From: Arthrobacter sp. NIO-1057
Lineage (GTDB): Bacteria > Actinomycetota > Actinomycetes > Actinomycetales > Micrococcaceae
Reading direction: 5' to 3'
DNA: 64,000 bases
Assembly (NCBI RefSeq): GCF_900094805.1
Contig: NZ_FMAT01000003.1
Span: 310,001 to 374,000 of the forward strand
Shown here: positions 36,718 to 45,717 of the stretch, in pieces
Position numbering within the stretch: position 1 is the first letter of the stretch
Layout of the letters: each line of letters begins with the position of its first letter
Notes under the pieces: generated by a model
Databases searched by the model: none
The model's input: only the letters and a program-made list of their open reading frames with translations
What the model was told of the DNA's origin: nothing
Position numbers and translations under genes: made by a program

Positions 36718-37061
36718 GAGTTGTTCCTTAACCTCTTGTGCTCTTCTGCACTGCTCTGTTCCATGTTTGGATGTTTTGACGTTCATCCAACTTGTTGCTG
36801 CAATCTGCACCGTCGTGGTGCCGTTGGCTGCTGATTCATGATCCCGGCAATCCAAAAGATTTCCGTATAGTGGATACTATTATCCTCAAAATGAAAACGC
36901 AAGGGGTATTTGTGGTCTCAACCACGGATTTTTGTCGAAGAATTATCGGATCGTGGAAGAAAAGCACGGTTTTGAGCTATTCTTGAGACGGGGATTTCGC
37001 ATCGTAGAACTTACGCGTATGCTACTTCCAAAATGAGTGTCCTAACTAAGGAGCAAAAAAG
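36718..37061. promoter_or_regulatory. Divergent control region between aceB and the IclR gene
   Basis: 344 bases without a gene. It holds two overlapping inverted repeats at 36867-36885: ATAGT-4-ACTAT (36867-36880) and GGATA-4-TATCC (36872-36885). They lie about 150 bases before aceB and 180 before the regulator, and either could be the IclR-type binding site. Confidence 0.45.
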
Positions 37062-37835
37062 ATGACGCAGACTTCCAGCAAGTCCACCACTGGCGGCGTC
37101 CAGTCCGTCGAACGCGCATTTGAGCTTCTGGAAGTTATCGCCCGCGCTGGCGGTGAAGCAGCACTGAGCGAATTAGCTGCCGGCACTCCCCTACCCTTGC
37201 CTACCATCCACCGCCTGCTGCGCACCTTGGTAGGAGTGGGCTACGTCCGTCAGCTACCTAATCGTCGCTACTCCCTGGGTCCACGACTCATCCGCTTGGG
37301 TGAAGTGGCCAACCGCCAGCTTGGTGCACTGGCTTCACCCGTGCTCAAGGATCTGGTTACCCAACTCGGCGAGTCAGCCAATATCGCCGTCTTGGATGGC
37401 GACATGGTCACCTACATTGCCCAGGTTCAGTCGGCACACTCGATGCGCATGATTACCGAGGTGGGACGCCGCGCCATGCTGCATAACTCCGGCGTCGGAA
37501 AGGCCGTACTCTCGGTCTTGGATGATGAACGCGTGCAGCGTTTGGTCTCCCAGGCTGGCATGCCACCGAAAACCGCGAATACCATCACCACGCTGGGCAA
37601 ACTCTTCACCGACGTAGAAGCCACCCGCGAACGTGGCTACGCGATTGACGAGGAAGAACAAGAACTGGGTGTGCGATGCATTGCCGTCCCAGTGCCCGGC
37701 GCTCCAACACCCATGGCCATCTCGGTCTCCGGCCCGGTCACCCGCGTTGACGAAGCGTTCATGAAAACCGCTGTGCCGGTACTGCAGGCCGCAGCCAGCG
37801 AACTGGGCGTGCAGCTGGTGGCAGCAGCCGACTAG
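37062..37835 (+). CDS. IclR family regulator (AllR-like)
   Basis: A 257-residue IclR protein: winged helix at the N-terminus (VERAFELLEVIARAGGEAALSELA, PTIHRLLRTLVGVGYV) and an effector domain with LGESANIAVLDGDMVTYIAQ, HNSGVGKAVL and ELGVRCIAVPV. It is divergent from the malate synthase/AllE operon. Known AllR-type members respond to glyoxylate or allantoate, so a similar role is likely here. A clear ribosome site (AAGGAGC) precedes ATG. Its stop overlaps that of the convergent MFS gene. Confidence 0.9.
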   Translation: MTQTSSKSTTGGVQSVERAFELLEVIARAGGEAALSELAAGTPLPLPTIHRLLRTLVGVGYVRQLPNRRYSLGPRLIRLGEVANRQLGALASPVLKDLVTQLGESANIAVLDGDMVTYIAQVQSAHSMRMITEVGRRAMLHNSGVGKAVLSVLDDERVQRLVSQAGMPPKTANTITTLGKLFTDVEATRERGYAIDEEEQELGVRCIAVPVPGAPTPMAISVSGPVTRVDEAFMKTAVPVLQAAASELGVQLVAAAD

Positions 37836-39082
37836 TTTTCCGAGCCGGCGCGTGCCGGCACCAAGATCGTCATCGCTGCCAGCGGAAGCAGGACAATGGC
37901 GGCGACGACCGTCAGCGCCGAGAAGGAGCTGACCGCCATCAGCGGGCCGGCGGCAAAAGCGGCCGTGGCACCGCAAAAGTTGGACAGGGCATCAACTCCG
38001 CCCTGGACAGACGCGCGTTCCTGCTTGCTGATGACCGTCGCGAACAGGGCAGATCCGGACACGTTGATGAACGACCAGCCCACCCCGAGCAGGATCAGGC
38101 TGGCCATGATCCAGCCCATGCTCTCCGGGTGCAATCCCCCGGCCAACAGGGAAGCTGCAAAGATCGCCAAGCCTGTGCCGATGGAGAAGCGATAGCCCCA
38201 GCGGTCCGCCACGTACCCCACCACTGGGGCCAAGGCGTACATGCCGAGAATATGCAGTGAGATGGTGATGCCGACCAAGGACACCGAACCGCCGTGATGG
38301 GTGACGTGGATCGGAGTCATCGTCATGATGGCCACCATGACCACCTGCGCGCTGAGTATCGCCACCACCGCGTAGCGCGCCCGGAGATTATTGCGCAGTT
38401 CCGAGGCAAAGCGCTTAAGGCTGCCGCGCTGTCGCACCGGCAGAGCCGCACCGGCCAACCGGTCGTTCTCCCGGATCAGCAATAGCGGATCAGGGCGCAT
38501 CAGCAAGAAGACCAGCAAGCCTGCCAGCAGCATGGCGATACCGGCAATGAGGAATGCCCCGGCATAAACATGCAGCCCGGTCGCGTTGCCGATCGCCTGG
38601 CCAGGAACTCCGAGGTTCGGGCCGAGCACCGTGCCGATGGTTCCTACCCAAACGATCAGTGCCAGGCTGCGACCCTTGTGGTCGTCGGCAGCCAGGTCGG
38701 TGGCGGCGAATCGGGACTGCAGGCTAATGGCTGATCCCGAGCCGATCAGCAGCAAGCCGGCGAAGAGCAGGATCACCATCTGGAATTGGGCGGCGGGAAC
38801 CAATAGCAGCGCACCGAGCGCTGCCAGCCACCAGCCGCCTGACAGGGCAAAACGGCGTCCGAAGCGCGCAGCCAGGTTGCCCAGGGGCAATCCGAGCAGA
38901 GCCGCGCCGAGGGTGCTGGCGGTGCGGGCTAGGCCTGCCCAGGCTTCACTCGAGGTGACTTCTTCTGCCAGCAGGATGCCGATCGACGGGGCAACGCCCA
39001 CGCCGATGGTTCCGAAGATCTGGGAGATGGCAAGGACCCAGAGGGTACGCTGTTGCACCCTGCTACGCGTCAACTCGTTCAA
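37832..39082 (-). CDS. MFS transporter
   Basis: About 416 residues with twelve predicted hydrophobic segments and MFS loop marks AARFGRRFALSGG after helix 2 and VADRWGYRFSIGTG in the second half. It resembles drug-efflux-type MFS proteins; substrate unknown. The TTG at 39082 is preferred since GGAGGGC lies before it; an in-frame ATG at 39097 and an upstream start at 39154 are alternatives. A very strong inverted repeat lies upstream, between this gene and the GntR regulator on the same strand. Confidence 0.85.
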   Translation of the reverse strand: MNELTRSRVQQRTLWVLAISQIFGTIGVGVAPSIGILLAEEVTSSEAWAGLARTASTLGAALLGLPLGNLAARFGRRFALSGGWWLAALGALLLVPAAQFQMVILLFAGLLLIGSGSAISLQSRFAATDLAADDHKGRSLALIVWVGTIGTVLGPNLGVPGQAIGNATGLHVYAGAFLIAGIAMLLAGLLVFLLMRPDPLLLIRENDRLAGAALPVRQRGSLKRFASELRNNLRARYAVVAILSAQVVMVAIMTMTPIHVTHHGGSVSLVGITISLHILGMYALAPVVGYVADRWGYRFSIGTGLAIFAASLLAGGLHPESMGWIMASLILLGVGWSFINVSGSALFATVISKQERASVQGGVDALSNFCGATAAFAAGPLMAVSSFSALTVVAAIVLLPLAAMTILVPARAGSEN

Positions 39083-39135
39083 AGCCTTGCCCTCCATTCG
39101 CGTCAGATGGTTCGCTAACCATCCAAAATCAGTGT

Positions 39136-39174
39136 AAAGCAATCTGGGATACAAGATGTATCCCAGATTGCTTT
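39136..39174. promoter_or_regulatory. 18-base-arm inverted repeat between GntR and MFS genes
   Basis: Perfect 18-base arms (39136-39153 and 39157-39174) surround a 3-base loop; the centre reads ATACAAGATGTAT. It lies after the GntR gene and before the MFS gene on the minus strand, so it could be a terminator of the former, an operator for it, or both. FadR/FCD-type GntR proteins often bind short ATAC..GTAT palindromes, which this centre resembles. Confidence 0.6.
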
Positions 39175-39214
39175 TGTGGCAAAGTCACGGCCGAACAACA
39201 GGCCCGGACGACCC

Positions 39215-39850
39215 TTAGCGTCCGCTGCCATTGTCCGAAACGTGCTTTCTCAAGCACTCTTTGAAGCCAGCTGAATCACCGTCGCGCATCAACCGGGCTA
39301 GATCCTGATGCTCGGCAATGATTTCCTCGCGGCGCGTGACCAGGTCTTCCGAGGTAGCAAAAAGCGCAAACCGATGACGGTCAGCTAAATGATCATAAAG
39401 CTCAACGCGGACGCTGTTGCCAGCGGCCTCGACAAAGCCTCGATGGAAGGCGATGGTCAGTTCGACAAACTCTTTCAGGCCGCCGGCAGCCAAAGTAGCA
39501 TCCTGCTGGTCGATGGAGGCGATCTGCCGCTGGGTCAGCTGCTCCCGTTGGGCCTGCGAGGCGTCAGCCACCGAGGCCGATTCGAGCAGCAAACGCGTAT
39601 CTGCCAGTTCAGCGACCTGCTTGTCGCTCAGTCCGCGTACCAACGCACCGCGCTTGGGGAAGATCTCGATCCACCCTTCTTGCTGGAGCCTGCCCAGGGC
39701 CAGGCGCACCGGTGTGCGGCTGAGCTCGAATTCCTTGGCTAGCGATGCCTCGCCAATCATCGATCCCGGCGCATAGGTACCCTGCAGCACTCCGTCACGG
39801 ATCAGCCGATACGCTCGTTGCGATGCGCTGGGTTCTTCGGTGGGCGCCAC
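39215..39850 (-). CDS. GntR family regulator, FCD type
   Basis: A 211-residue protein with an N-terminal winged helix (YRLIRDGVLQGTYAPGSMIGE, LAKEFELSRTPVRLALGRLQQEGWI) and an FCD ligand domain (VAELADTRLLLESASV, FHRGFVEAAGNSV, EIIAEHQDLARLMRDGD). FCD domains bind metal and small organic acids. It sits just upstream of the MFS gene on the same strand and probably controls it; the strong palindrome at 39136 is the likely target. Confidence 0.9.
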   Translation of the reverse strand: MAPTEEPSASQRAYRLIRDGVLQGTYAPGSMIGEASLAKEFELSRTPVRLALGRLQQEGWIEIFPKRGALVRGLSDKQVAELADTRLLLESASVADASQAQREQLTQRQIASIDQQDATLAAGGLKEFVELTIAFHRGFVEAAGNSVRVELYDHLADRHRFALFATSEDLVTRREEIIAEHQDLARLMRDGDSAGFKECLRKHVSDNGSGR

Positions 39851-39940
39851 GGATGCGATTCTCCTTATTTACTTCGGCAGCCGCGCGATAGATCCCGCGG
39901 TGTTTCCAGACTACGCGAATGGTCGGCGTGCTAGCCTCTG

Positions 39941-41797
39941 CTACTGGGCGAACTGTGTTTCGTACAACTTGGTGTAGCGCCCGCCAAGGGCAAGAAGTTC
40001 TGCGTGCGTTCCGCGTTCAATGATCTGGCCGGCTTCCACTACGAGAATCTGGTCAGCCGAGCGGATAGTGGAGAGCCGGTGGGCAATGATCAGCGCGGTG
40101 CGGTTTTCCAGTGCTTCTGCCAAGGCGGCCTGCACGGCAGCTTCGTTGGCTGAATCCAGGGCAGCGGTCGCTTCATCGAGAATGACCACCTGTGGGGCGG
40201 CCAGCAGCAGTCGAGCAATGGTCATGCGCTGGCGTTCGCCACCCGACAGGCGGTAGCCACGCTCACCCACCACGGTTTCCAGTCCATCGGGCAGCGCCTG
40301 GATGACCGACTTGAGCCGGGCGCGTTCCAGCGCTTCCCAGATTTGCTCGTCCGTGGCTTCAGGCCGGGCCAGGGTCAGGTTGGAGCGGATGGTTTCGTGG
40401 AAGAGGTGGCCGTCCTGGGTCACCATCGAAACTGTGGTGCGCAGCGAATCCAGTTTGAGCTGGCGGATATCCTGCCCCGCCAATTGAACGCTTCCCGAGT
40501 CCACGTCATAAAGCCTGGCCAGCAGTGAAGCTACCGTGGACTTGCCGGCGCCCGAGGATCCCACGAGGGCAAAAGTCTGCCCTGCCGGGATCTCGAAATT
40601 GATATCGTGCAGGACCTGCTCGCCCCCACGGGTATCAAGAATCGCCACCTCCTCCAGCGAGGCCAGCGAGACCTTATCCGCGCTCGGATAGGAGAAGTTC
40701 ACGTGATCGAATTTCACTGGAACCGCGGCGCCCGCTTCAAGACGGCGGGCATCTGGGGCATCGGAAATCAGCGGTTCCAAGTCCAAGACCTCGAAGACGC
40801 GGTCAAAGCTGACCAGAGCGCTGGTGATTTCCACGCGGGCATTGGCCAGTGCGGTCAATGGAGTGTAGAGCCTGGTCAGCAGCATGCCGAGGGTGACAAC
40901 ATCGCCGGCGGCCAGTTCGCCGCGCACCGCGTACATGCCACCCAAGCCATAGACCAAGGCGAGCGCCAAGGCGGCCACCAGAGTCAACGCGGTCACGAAG
41001 TAGAACTGGCGCATGGTCATCTTCACGCCGATGTCGCGGACCCGACCGGCGTGCATGGCGAAGACCTTCGACTCGTCCTTGGGGCTGCCGAAGAGCTTGA
41101 TCAGCGTGGCGCCCGGCGCCGAGAAGCGTTCGGTCATCTGGTTGCCCATGCTGGCGTTCAGTTCGGCGGATTCGCGGCGCAGCAAGGCGACTGATTTGCC
41201 AAAGTGGCGGGCCGGCAGAAGGAAGATCGGCAAGAGCACCAGGGCAATGAGGGTGACCTGCCATGAAGTGGTGAACATGACGGCGGCGGTGAGGATCAAC
41301 GCCACGGTATTGGATACCAGGCCAGAAAGCGTCCCCGCGAATGCCGACTGGGCACCGATGACGTCATTGTTCAGCCGACTGACCAACGCACCGGTTCGAG
41401 TACGAGCGAAGAACGCGACAGGCATTTTCTGCACGTGGTCGAAGACCGCGGTACGCAGGTCGTAGATGATGCCTTCGCCCAGTCGCGAGGAGAACCAGCG
41501 GACGATGACGGAAGTAATGGCATCCAAAACAGCGATGACCGCCATGATGATCGCCAGATTGGCAATGGTGCGCATACCCGACTGTGCGACGATTTCGTCA
41601 ACCACCCGGCCAGCGAGCACCGGGGTCACTACTGCGAGGACAGCTGCGATCACCGAGAAGAGGACGAAGACCATGAGCCGGGTCTTATACCCGGCAGCAA
41701 ATTTCAGAACCCGTTTAGGCGTGGTCGAGGCATAGGCCTTCCCCTTGTCGCCAGATAGCTTCCATAGCGAATGCCAGGCGGCACTTTCCATGCTCAT
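39941..41797 (-). CDS. ABC transporter, fused membrane and ATPase domains
   Basis: A 618-residue half-transporter of the MsbA/LmrA exporter type. An ABC membrane domain with about six helices (residues 40-330) is followed by an ATPase with Walker A GSSGAGKST, signature LSGGERQRM, Walker B VVILDEATAALD and switch histidine IIAHRLST. It should act as a homodimer or with a partner not seen here, exporting drugs or lipids. The TetR gene 93 bases upstream on the same strand is a natural regulator. Confidence 0.92.
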   Translation of the reverse strand: MSMESAAWHSLWKLSGDKGKAYASTTPKRVLKFAAGYKTRLMVFVLFSVIAAVLAVVTPVLAGRVVDEIVAQSGMRTIANLAIIMAVIAVLDAITSVIVRWFSSRLGEGIIYDLRTAVFDHVQKMPVAFFARTRTGALVSRLNNDVIGAQSAFAGTLSGLVSNTVALILTAAVMFTTSWQVTLIALVLLPIFLLPARHFGKSVALLRRESAELNASMGNQMTERFSAPGATLIKLFGSPKDESKVFAMHAGRVRDIGVKMTMRQFYFVTALTLVAALALALVYGLGGMYAVRGELAAGDVVTLGMLLTRLYTPLTALANARVEITSALVSFDRVFEVLDLEPLISDAPDARRLEAGAAVPVKFDHVNFSYPSADKVSLASLEEVAILDTRGGEQVLHDINFEIPAGQTFALVGSSGAGKSTVASLLARLYDVDSGSVQLAGQDIRQLKLDSLRTTVSMVTQDGHLFHETIRSNLTLARPEATDEQIWEALERARLKSVIQALPDGLETVVGERGYRLSGGERQRMTIARLLLAAPQVVILDEATAALDSANEAAVQAALAEALENRTALIIAHRLSTIRSADQILVVEAGQIIERGTHAELLALGGRYTKLYETQFAQ

Positions 41798-41890
41798 GAA
41801 TTTTTGCTCGCAATCCTGCTCGGGGATTCGGTGGGTTCCACCTTGCTTAGTTTCCCAGCATCTCTCCTGTCACTTCTAGCTAGGGTCAGC

Positions 41891-42496
41891 TTATTTTCTA
41901 GCTGCACCCGTTGACCATTTGTTATCAATCATGGCCGCAAAGTCGAAAGCTTCATCGAGGATTTCTCGCAGGGATTCGTTGTGCGAGTCCACCCACCGCA
42001 CCAGAGCGTGGTCATAGAGGGTCAAGGCCAACAGCGCTGAGGTGTCCGCCAATCGATGATTCGCACAGAACGGATGCAACGCCTGGGCAAGCTCGGCTTG
42101 CTGTTCGCGACGTGACTCTTGCCAGCTGGCTCGCAGCGCTTGGGTGCTCCACACCAGTTGAACTCGAGAGCGCACCGCTTCGGGATCCTCCTCAGCGGCA
42201 ACAACCGTCGGTTCAAAGCTCCGGCGCAAAAGTTCGAGCAAGCTTTCGCTGGGATTCGATGCCATGGACTCAAGCATCTGGGAGAAATGCATACTCATGG
42301 ACCGCAGTGCGGTCACCACGGCGTCTTCTTTTGAAGAGAAATATCTGAAGAACGTCGCGCGTGAAATTCCTACAGCTTGCGCTGCTTGCTGAGCAGTGAC
42401 GTTCTCCAAACCGCGCTCAGCAAAAACGGTATACACCTGCTGAGCCAACTCGGTTTTCATCTTCTCGCGCACCCGATCGCGCACCACGCTGCCCAT
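41891..42496 (-). CDS. TetR family regulator
   Basis: A 201-residue TetR protein. The DNA-binding helix-turn-helix is near the N-terminus (ENVTAQQAAQAVGISRATFFRYFSSKED), followed by an all-helical ligand-binding domain. It lies directly upstream of the ABC exporter on the same strand, which suggests that it controls that gene. A short palindrome before its start may be its own operator. Confidence 0.9.
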   Translation of the reverse strand: MGSVVRDRVREKMKTELAQQVYTVFAERGLENVTAQQAAQAVGISRATFFRYFSSKEDAVVTALRSMSMHFSQMLESMASNPSESLLELLRRSFEPTVVAAEEDPEAVRSRVQLVWSTQALRASWQESRREQQAELAQALHPFCANHRLADTSALLALTLYDHALVRWVDSHNESLREILDEAFDFAAMIDNKWSTGAARK

Positions 42497-42532
42497 GGCA
42501 AAAATTTTACTCTGAGATCACTCGCCTTTAAT

Positions 42533-42545
42533 GAGACTCCGTCTC
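42533..42545. promoter_or_regulatory. TetR operator candidate GAGAC-TCC-GTCTC
   Basis: A 13-base inverted repeat 37 bases before the TetR start codon, in the divergent gap to the aldo/keto reductase gene. Its position fits self-control by TetR. Confidence 0.5.
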
Positions 42546-42689
42546 TTTTGTCAGATCAGCACTAGAATGCAGTAGGCGTGTCGGATCTTCTCCGATTTAC
42601 GATACTCAATAATCCCCCAATGATGGTGCCTGCATCTTGCCACTTCGGTAGGCTCAAGAGTGGCATTGATTTCCAGTTGAAGGACGGGC

Positions 42690-43733
42690 ATGGAACAGCA
42701 GAGAAGCATCAACAGCATCGAACTCGGGCAAGGCCTGAAGGTCACCGGCCAAGGCTTTGGATGCATGTCTCTGAGCAGCGCTTACGGTGCCGCCGAGGAC
42801 GCGGAATCCTTGCGGACCGTGAACCACGTAATTGATTCCGGAGTCACTTTCCTGGACACCGCGAACATCTACGGCGCGGGGCACAACGAAACCCTGCTCT
42901 CACAGGTCCTCAAGACGCGCCGCGACGAGGTCACTCTGGCCACCAAGGCCGGAATTGTTCGGCCCAAGAACCCGGGCGACCCGCGAGCGAATGGCGACCC
43001 CGCCTTCATTAAGAAATGCTTTGACGAGAGCCTCCAGCGTCTCGGCGTGGACTACATTGACCTCTACTACTACCACCGGGTTGATAGCCGGGTCCCGATT
43101 GAAGATACCGTCGGCGCCTACAAGGACCTGGTCGAGGCCGGCAAGGTGGGCCATATTGGATTATCCGAAGTGACCGCCAACGAGCTTCGCCGAGCACATG
43201 CGATTCACCCTATTTCAGCGATTCAAATGGAGTACTCCATTTTCAGCCGGGACATCGAGCGCTGGCTGCTCCCCACAGCCAGCGAGCTCGGCGTGGGCCT
43301 GGTCAGCTACGCATCCTTGGGCCGCGGCTACTTCACGGGCGAAGTGGATTCGCTCGATCAGCTGGATGCGAACGACGTTCGTCGGAACTTCCCGCGTTTC
43401 GAGGACTCCAGGATGCAGCATAACCAGCCATTGCGAACGACCATCGAAGAAACCGCGCAACGTGAAGGAATCACCACCGCCCAGCTCTCATTGGCGTGGG
43501 TTTATGAGCAGGCTCGGATCCAGAATGTGCAGGTATCGCCTATTCCGGGAACTCGCTTCGCCCACCACTTTGACGAGAACATTGGTGCTTTGGATGTCCG
43601 CCTCTCCGAGGAATCAATGGCGGCGCTGAACGCGCTGGCAGAACGCGTGGACGGCGAGCGCCAATCCGACATCATGTCCGTGTCCAAGGGACGCGAAGAA
43701 GTACAAATGGCGGAAGAAGGCAGCGCCTCATGA
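42690..43733 (+). CDS. Aldo/keto reductase
   Basis: A 347-residue NADPH-dependent TIM-barrel reductase. It has the catalytic tetrad in order: Asp and Tyr in FLDTANIYG, Lys in LATKAG and His in LYYYHRVD, then the cofactor segment VQVSPIPGTR. It should reduce aldehydes or ketones; substrate unknown. Its stop codon overlaps the start of the nitrilase-family gene by four bases (ATGA), so the two are one unit. Confidence 0.92.
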   Translation: MEQQRSINSIELGQGLKVTGQGFGCMSLSSAYGAAEDAESLRTVNHVIDSGVTFLDTANIYGAGHNETLLSQVLKTRRDEVTLATKAGIVRPKNPGDPRANGDPAFIKKCFDESLQRLGVDYIDLYYYHRVDSRVPIEDTVGAYKDLVEAGKVGHIGLSEVTANELRRAHAIHPISAIQMEYSIFSRDIERWLLPTASELGVGLVSYASLGRGYFTGEVDSLDQLDANDVRRNFPRFEDSRMQHNQPLRTTIEETAQREGITTAQLSLAWVYEQARIQNVQVSPIPGTRFAHHFDENIGALDVRLSEESMAALNALAERVDGERQSDIMSVSKGREEVQMAEEGSAS

Positions 43734-44524
43734 AAATTGCATTAGCCCAGGTACTGAGCACCTCGGATCCACAGCGCAACCTCGTGGCCATTCGTGATCA
43801 CGCTAAGCAGGCCAAGGAAGCCGGTGCTTCTTTGGTGATCTTCCCTGAAGCGATGCAGGTGGCTTTTGGCAATGATCTAGCCAAGGCCGCTGTTGCTCTC
43901 GATGGTCCTTGGCCTACACTGGTTCGCCAGCAAGCGCGCGACATTGGCATCACCATTGTCGCCGGGATGTTCACTCCCGGCGAGGGCGGGCGGGTTCGCA
44001 ATACCCTGCTGATCGCGGGTCCCGAGGCAGATATCCACTACGACAAGATCCACCTGTACGACGCCTTCGGCTACGCTGAATCCGACTCGGTGACCCCGGG
44101 AAATTCGCCAGTGCAGTTTTCGCATGAGGGACAGATCCTTGGTGTGGCCACCTGCTACGACCTCCGATTCCCGCAGCTGTTCATCCGCCATGCCAATTCC
44201 GGTGCCGCAGTGAACATCGTCTGCGCCTCGTGGGGCGCCGGTGAAGGAAAAGTTGAACAGTGGACCACCCTAGCCAAGGCCCGCGCCTTGGATTCGACCA
44301 CTTTTGTGGCGGCAGTGGGCCAAGCTGATCCGGAAAGCGTTGGGCGGAAGGTACCCGGCACGGCGCCGCTAGGCGTGGGTCATTCACTCGTCGTGGACCC
44401 GCTGGGTCGGGTCATTGCCCAAGCCGGTGCCGAACCAGAATTGCTCGTGGTGGATCTGGATCTGGCCGTGGTTGAAAAAGCCCGGCAACAGTTGCCGGTG
44501 CTGGCCAATACCGTGGAACTCTAG
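43730..44524 (+). CDS. Carbon-nitrogen hydrolase (nitrilase superfamily)
   Basis: A 264-residue protein with the Glu-Lys-Cys triad of the nitrilase superfamily: Glu in VIFPEAM, Lys in HYDKIHLYDAFGY and Cys in ATCYDLRFP. The size and motifs fit the amidase/omega-amidase branch that hydrolyses amides such as deaminated glutathione or 2-oxoamides; the substrate is not determined. It is coupled to the aldo/keto reductase gene by a four-base overlap. Confidence 0.92.
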   Translation: MKIALAQVLSTSDPQRNLVAIRDHAKQAKEAGASLVIFPEAMQVAFGNDLAKAAVALDGPWPTLVRQQARDIGITIVAGMFTPGEGGRVRNTLLIAGPEADIHYDKIHLYDAFGYAESDSVTPGNSPVQFSHEGQILGVATCYDLRFPQLFIRHANSGAAVNIVCASWGAGEGKVEQWTTLAKARALDSTTFVAAVGQADPESVGRKVPGTAPLGVGHSLVVDPLGRVIAQAGAEPELLVVDLDLAVVEKARQQLPVLANTVEL

Positions 44525-44637
44525 CGGGTCAGCCAGTACAGGATGTCACTGCACACCGGGTCGCCAGTGTCATCGTCGTTGAATCACACCTCAAGCACGG
44601 TCACTAGTTGCTGTTCGGGTTGGCGCTCCACTTGCAT
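44521..44637 (-). pseudogene. Possible small gene with in-frame TGA
   Basis: On the minus strand, in the 237-base gap, a frame reads MQVERQPEQQLVTVLEV, a TGA (44584-44586), then FNDDDTGDPVCSDILYWLTR and a stop overlapping the nitrilase-gene end. The part after the TGA looks like coding sequence. It may be a decayed gene or chance; I know no homologue, and no ribosome site is seen. Confidence 0.2.
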
Positions 44638-44761
44638 GCTGGGGCATCGAAGAAAACAGTCTTTTATCGCGTCCGACTGCCCAAAACCAGCAGTGCAGCG
44701 CGCGTAATATCCTCGCCGAGCCGCAAGGTACCTCCCGGCATGCATCCAATAAGCCACCCGT

Positions 44762-45685
44762 TTATTGCCCGATGTCCTCCAGGGCTTGTGTTGGTATCAC
44801 TGACCTGTCCCGGCGTCGGGGCCTCAGCTCGCTGGCAAGCGATCCGGCCACGATGAGCAGCGCGCCGACAATGGCCACAGGTGGCAGCCGGTCCCCGGCG
44901 ATACGCCCGATGATCGCGGCCCATACTGGTTCCCCGGCATAGATAATTGTGGCCCTCGTCGGCGAGACCGACTTTTGCGCCCAGTTCATCGCAAGCTGGA
45001 TCATGCAGCTAGCCACGCCGAGGGCAACTGAAGCAATGACCCACACCCACGAGAACTCGGGCACTTGCTCACCGACAATCGGAACGGTCAAGAACCCGAG
45101 AAACCCAGCCACCAGCAACTGAACCACGGTGACGCGCCCAAGATGCACCTTGCCGGCGAACCAGCCAATAAGAATGATCTCCAGGGCTATGGGCAACGTG
45201 CTGATAATCGTGACGATCTCGCCCGTGCCGAAGGTGAGCCCGACACTGCCGGGGTCGGCTAGGAGAACAAGCCCGATGAAGGCCAGCGACACGCCAATCC
45301 AGGTGAGCAGTCCTGGCTTCTGACGGAAGACAACCCATTGCAGCAACGGTACCAGCGGAACATAGAGCGCAGAGATAAAGGCAGAGGTGCTGCTGTTAAG
45401 CGTCTGCAAGCCGGCGGTTTGCAGACCGTAGCCGAAGAAGATCATGACTCCGATGGCCGCACCGGCACCTATCTCCTTCAGAGTCAGGCCCTTGAGTACT
45501 CGCGCAAATAACAGGGCACTAATAAGGCCGGCAGTGATAAACCGCATTCCGACGAAGAACCATGGACCACTGTGCTGCACAGCAATGTGGATGATCAGAA
45601 AGGTTGCGCCCCAGATGACTGTGGCAAGGACCAAGACCACTTCTTGGCGGGAGAACGCGCGCCACCGAAACCTATTGTGCAACAT
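44762..45685 (-). CDS. EamA/DMT family transporter
   Basis: About 307 residues with ten hydrophobic segments in two repeats of five, the build of the drug/metabolite transporter family. Each half opens in the EamA style: LVLATVIWGATFLIIH, and later VVQLLVAGFLGFLTV. Such proteins export amino acids or metabolites. Start placed at ATG 45685; the in-frame TTG at 45694 is possible. The start codon lies inside a palindrome facing the XRE-cupin regulator, which suggests direct repression. Confidence 0.87.
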   Translation of the reverse strand: MLHNRFRWRAFSRQEVVLVLATVIWGATFLIIHIAVQHSGPWFFVGMRFITAGLISALLFARVLKGLTLKEIGAGAAIGVMIFFGYGLQTAGLQTLNSSTSAFISALYVPLVPLLQWVVFRQKPGLLTWIGVSLAFIGLVLLADPGSVGLTFGTGEIVTIISTLPIALEIILIGWFAGKVHLGRVTVVQLLVAGFLGFLTVPIVGEQVPEFSWVWVIASVALGVASCMIQLAMNWAQKSVSPTRATIIYAGEPVWAAIIGRIAGDRLPPVAIVGALLIVAGSLASELRPRRRDRSVIPTQALEDIGQ

Positions 45686-45695
45686 AATGCACAAT
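45674..45695. promoter_or_regulatory. Operator candidate ATTGTGCA-6-TGCACAAT
   Basis: Eight-base inverted arms with a six-base centre lie at the start of the EamA gene. A third TGCAC half-site is found at 45712-45716, next to the regulator start. This is the likely site for the divergent XRE-cupin protein. Confidence 0.6.
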
Positions 45696-45717
45696 CTTAT
45701 GGTGAATAATAGTGCAC

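Noticed and set aside
44584-44586. Selenocysteine reading of the in-frame TGA
   Set aside because: No selenocysteine insertion structure or selenoprotein family similarity is visible; a nonsense change is simpler.
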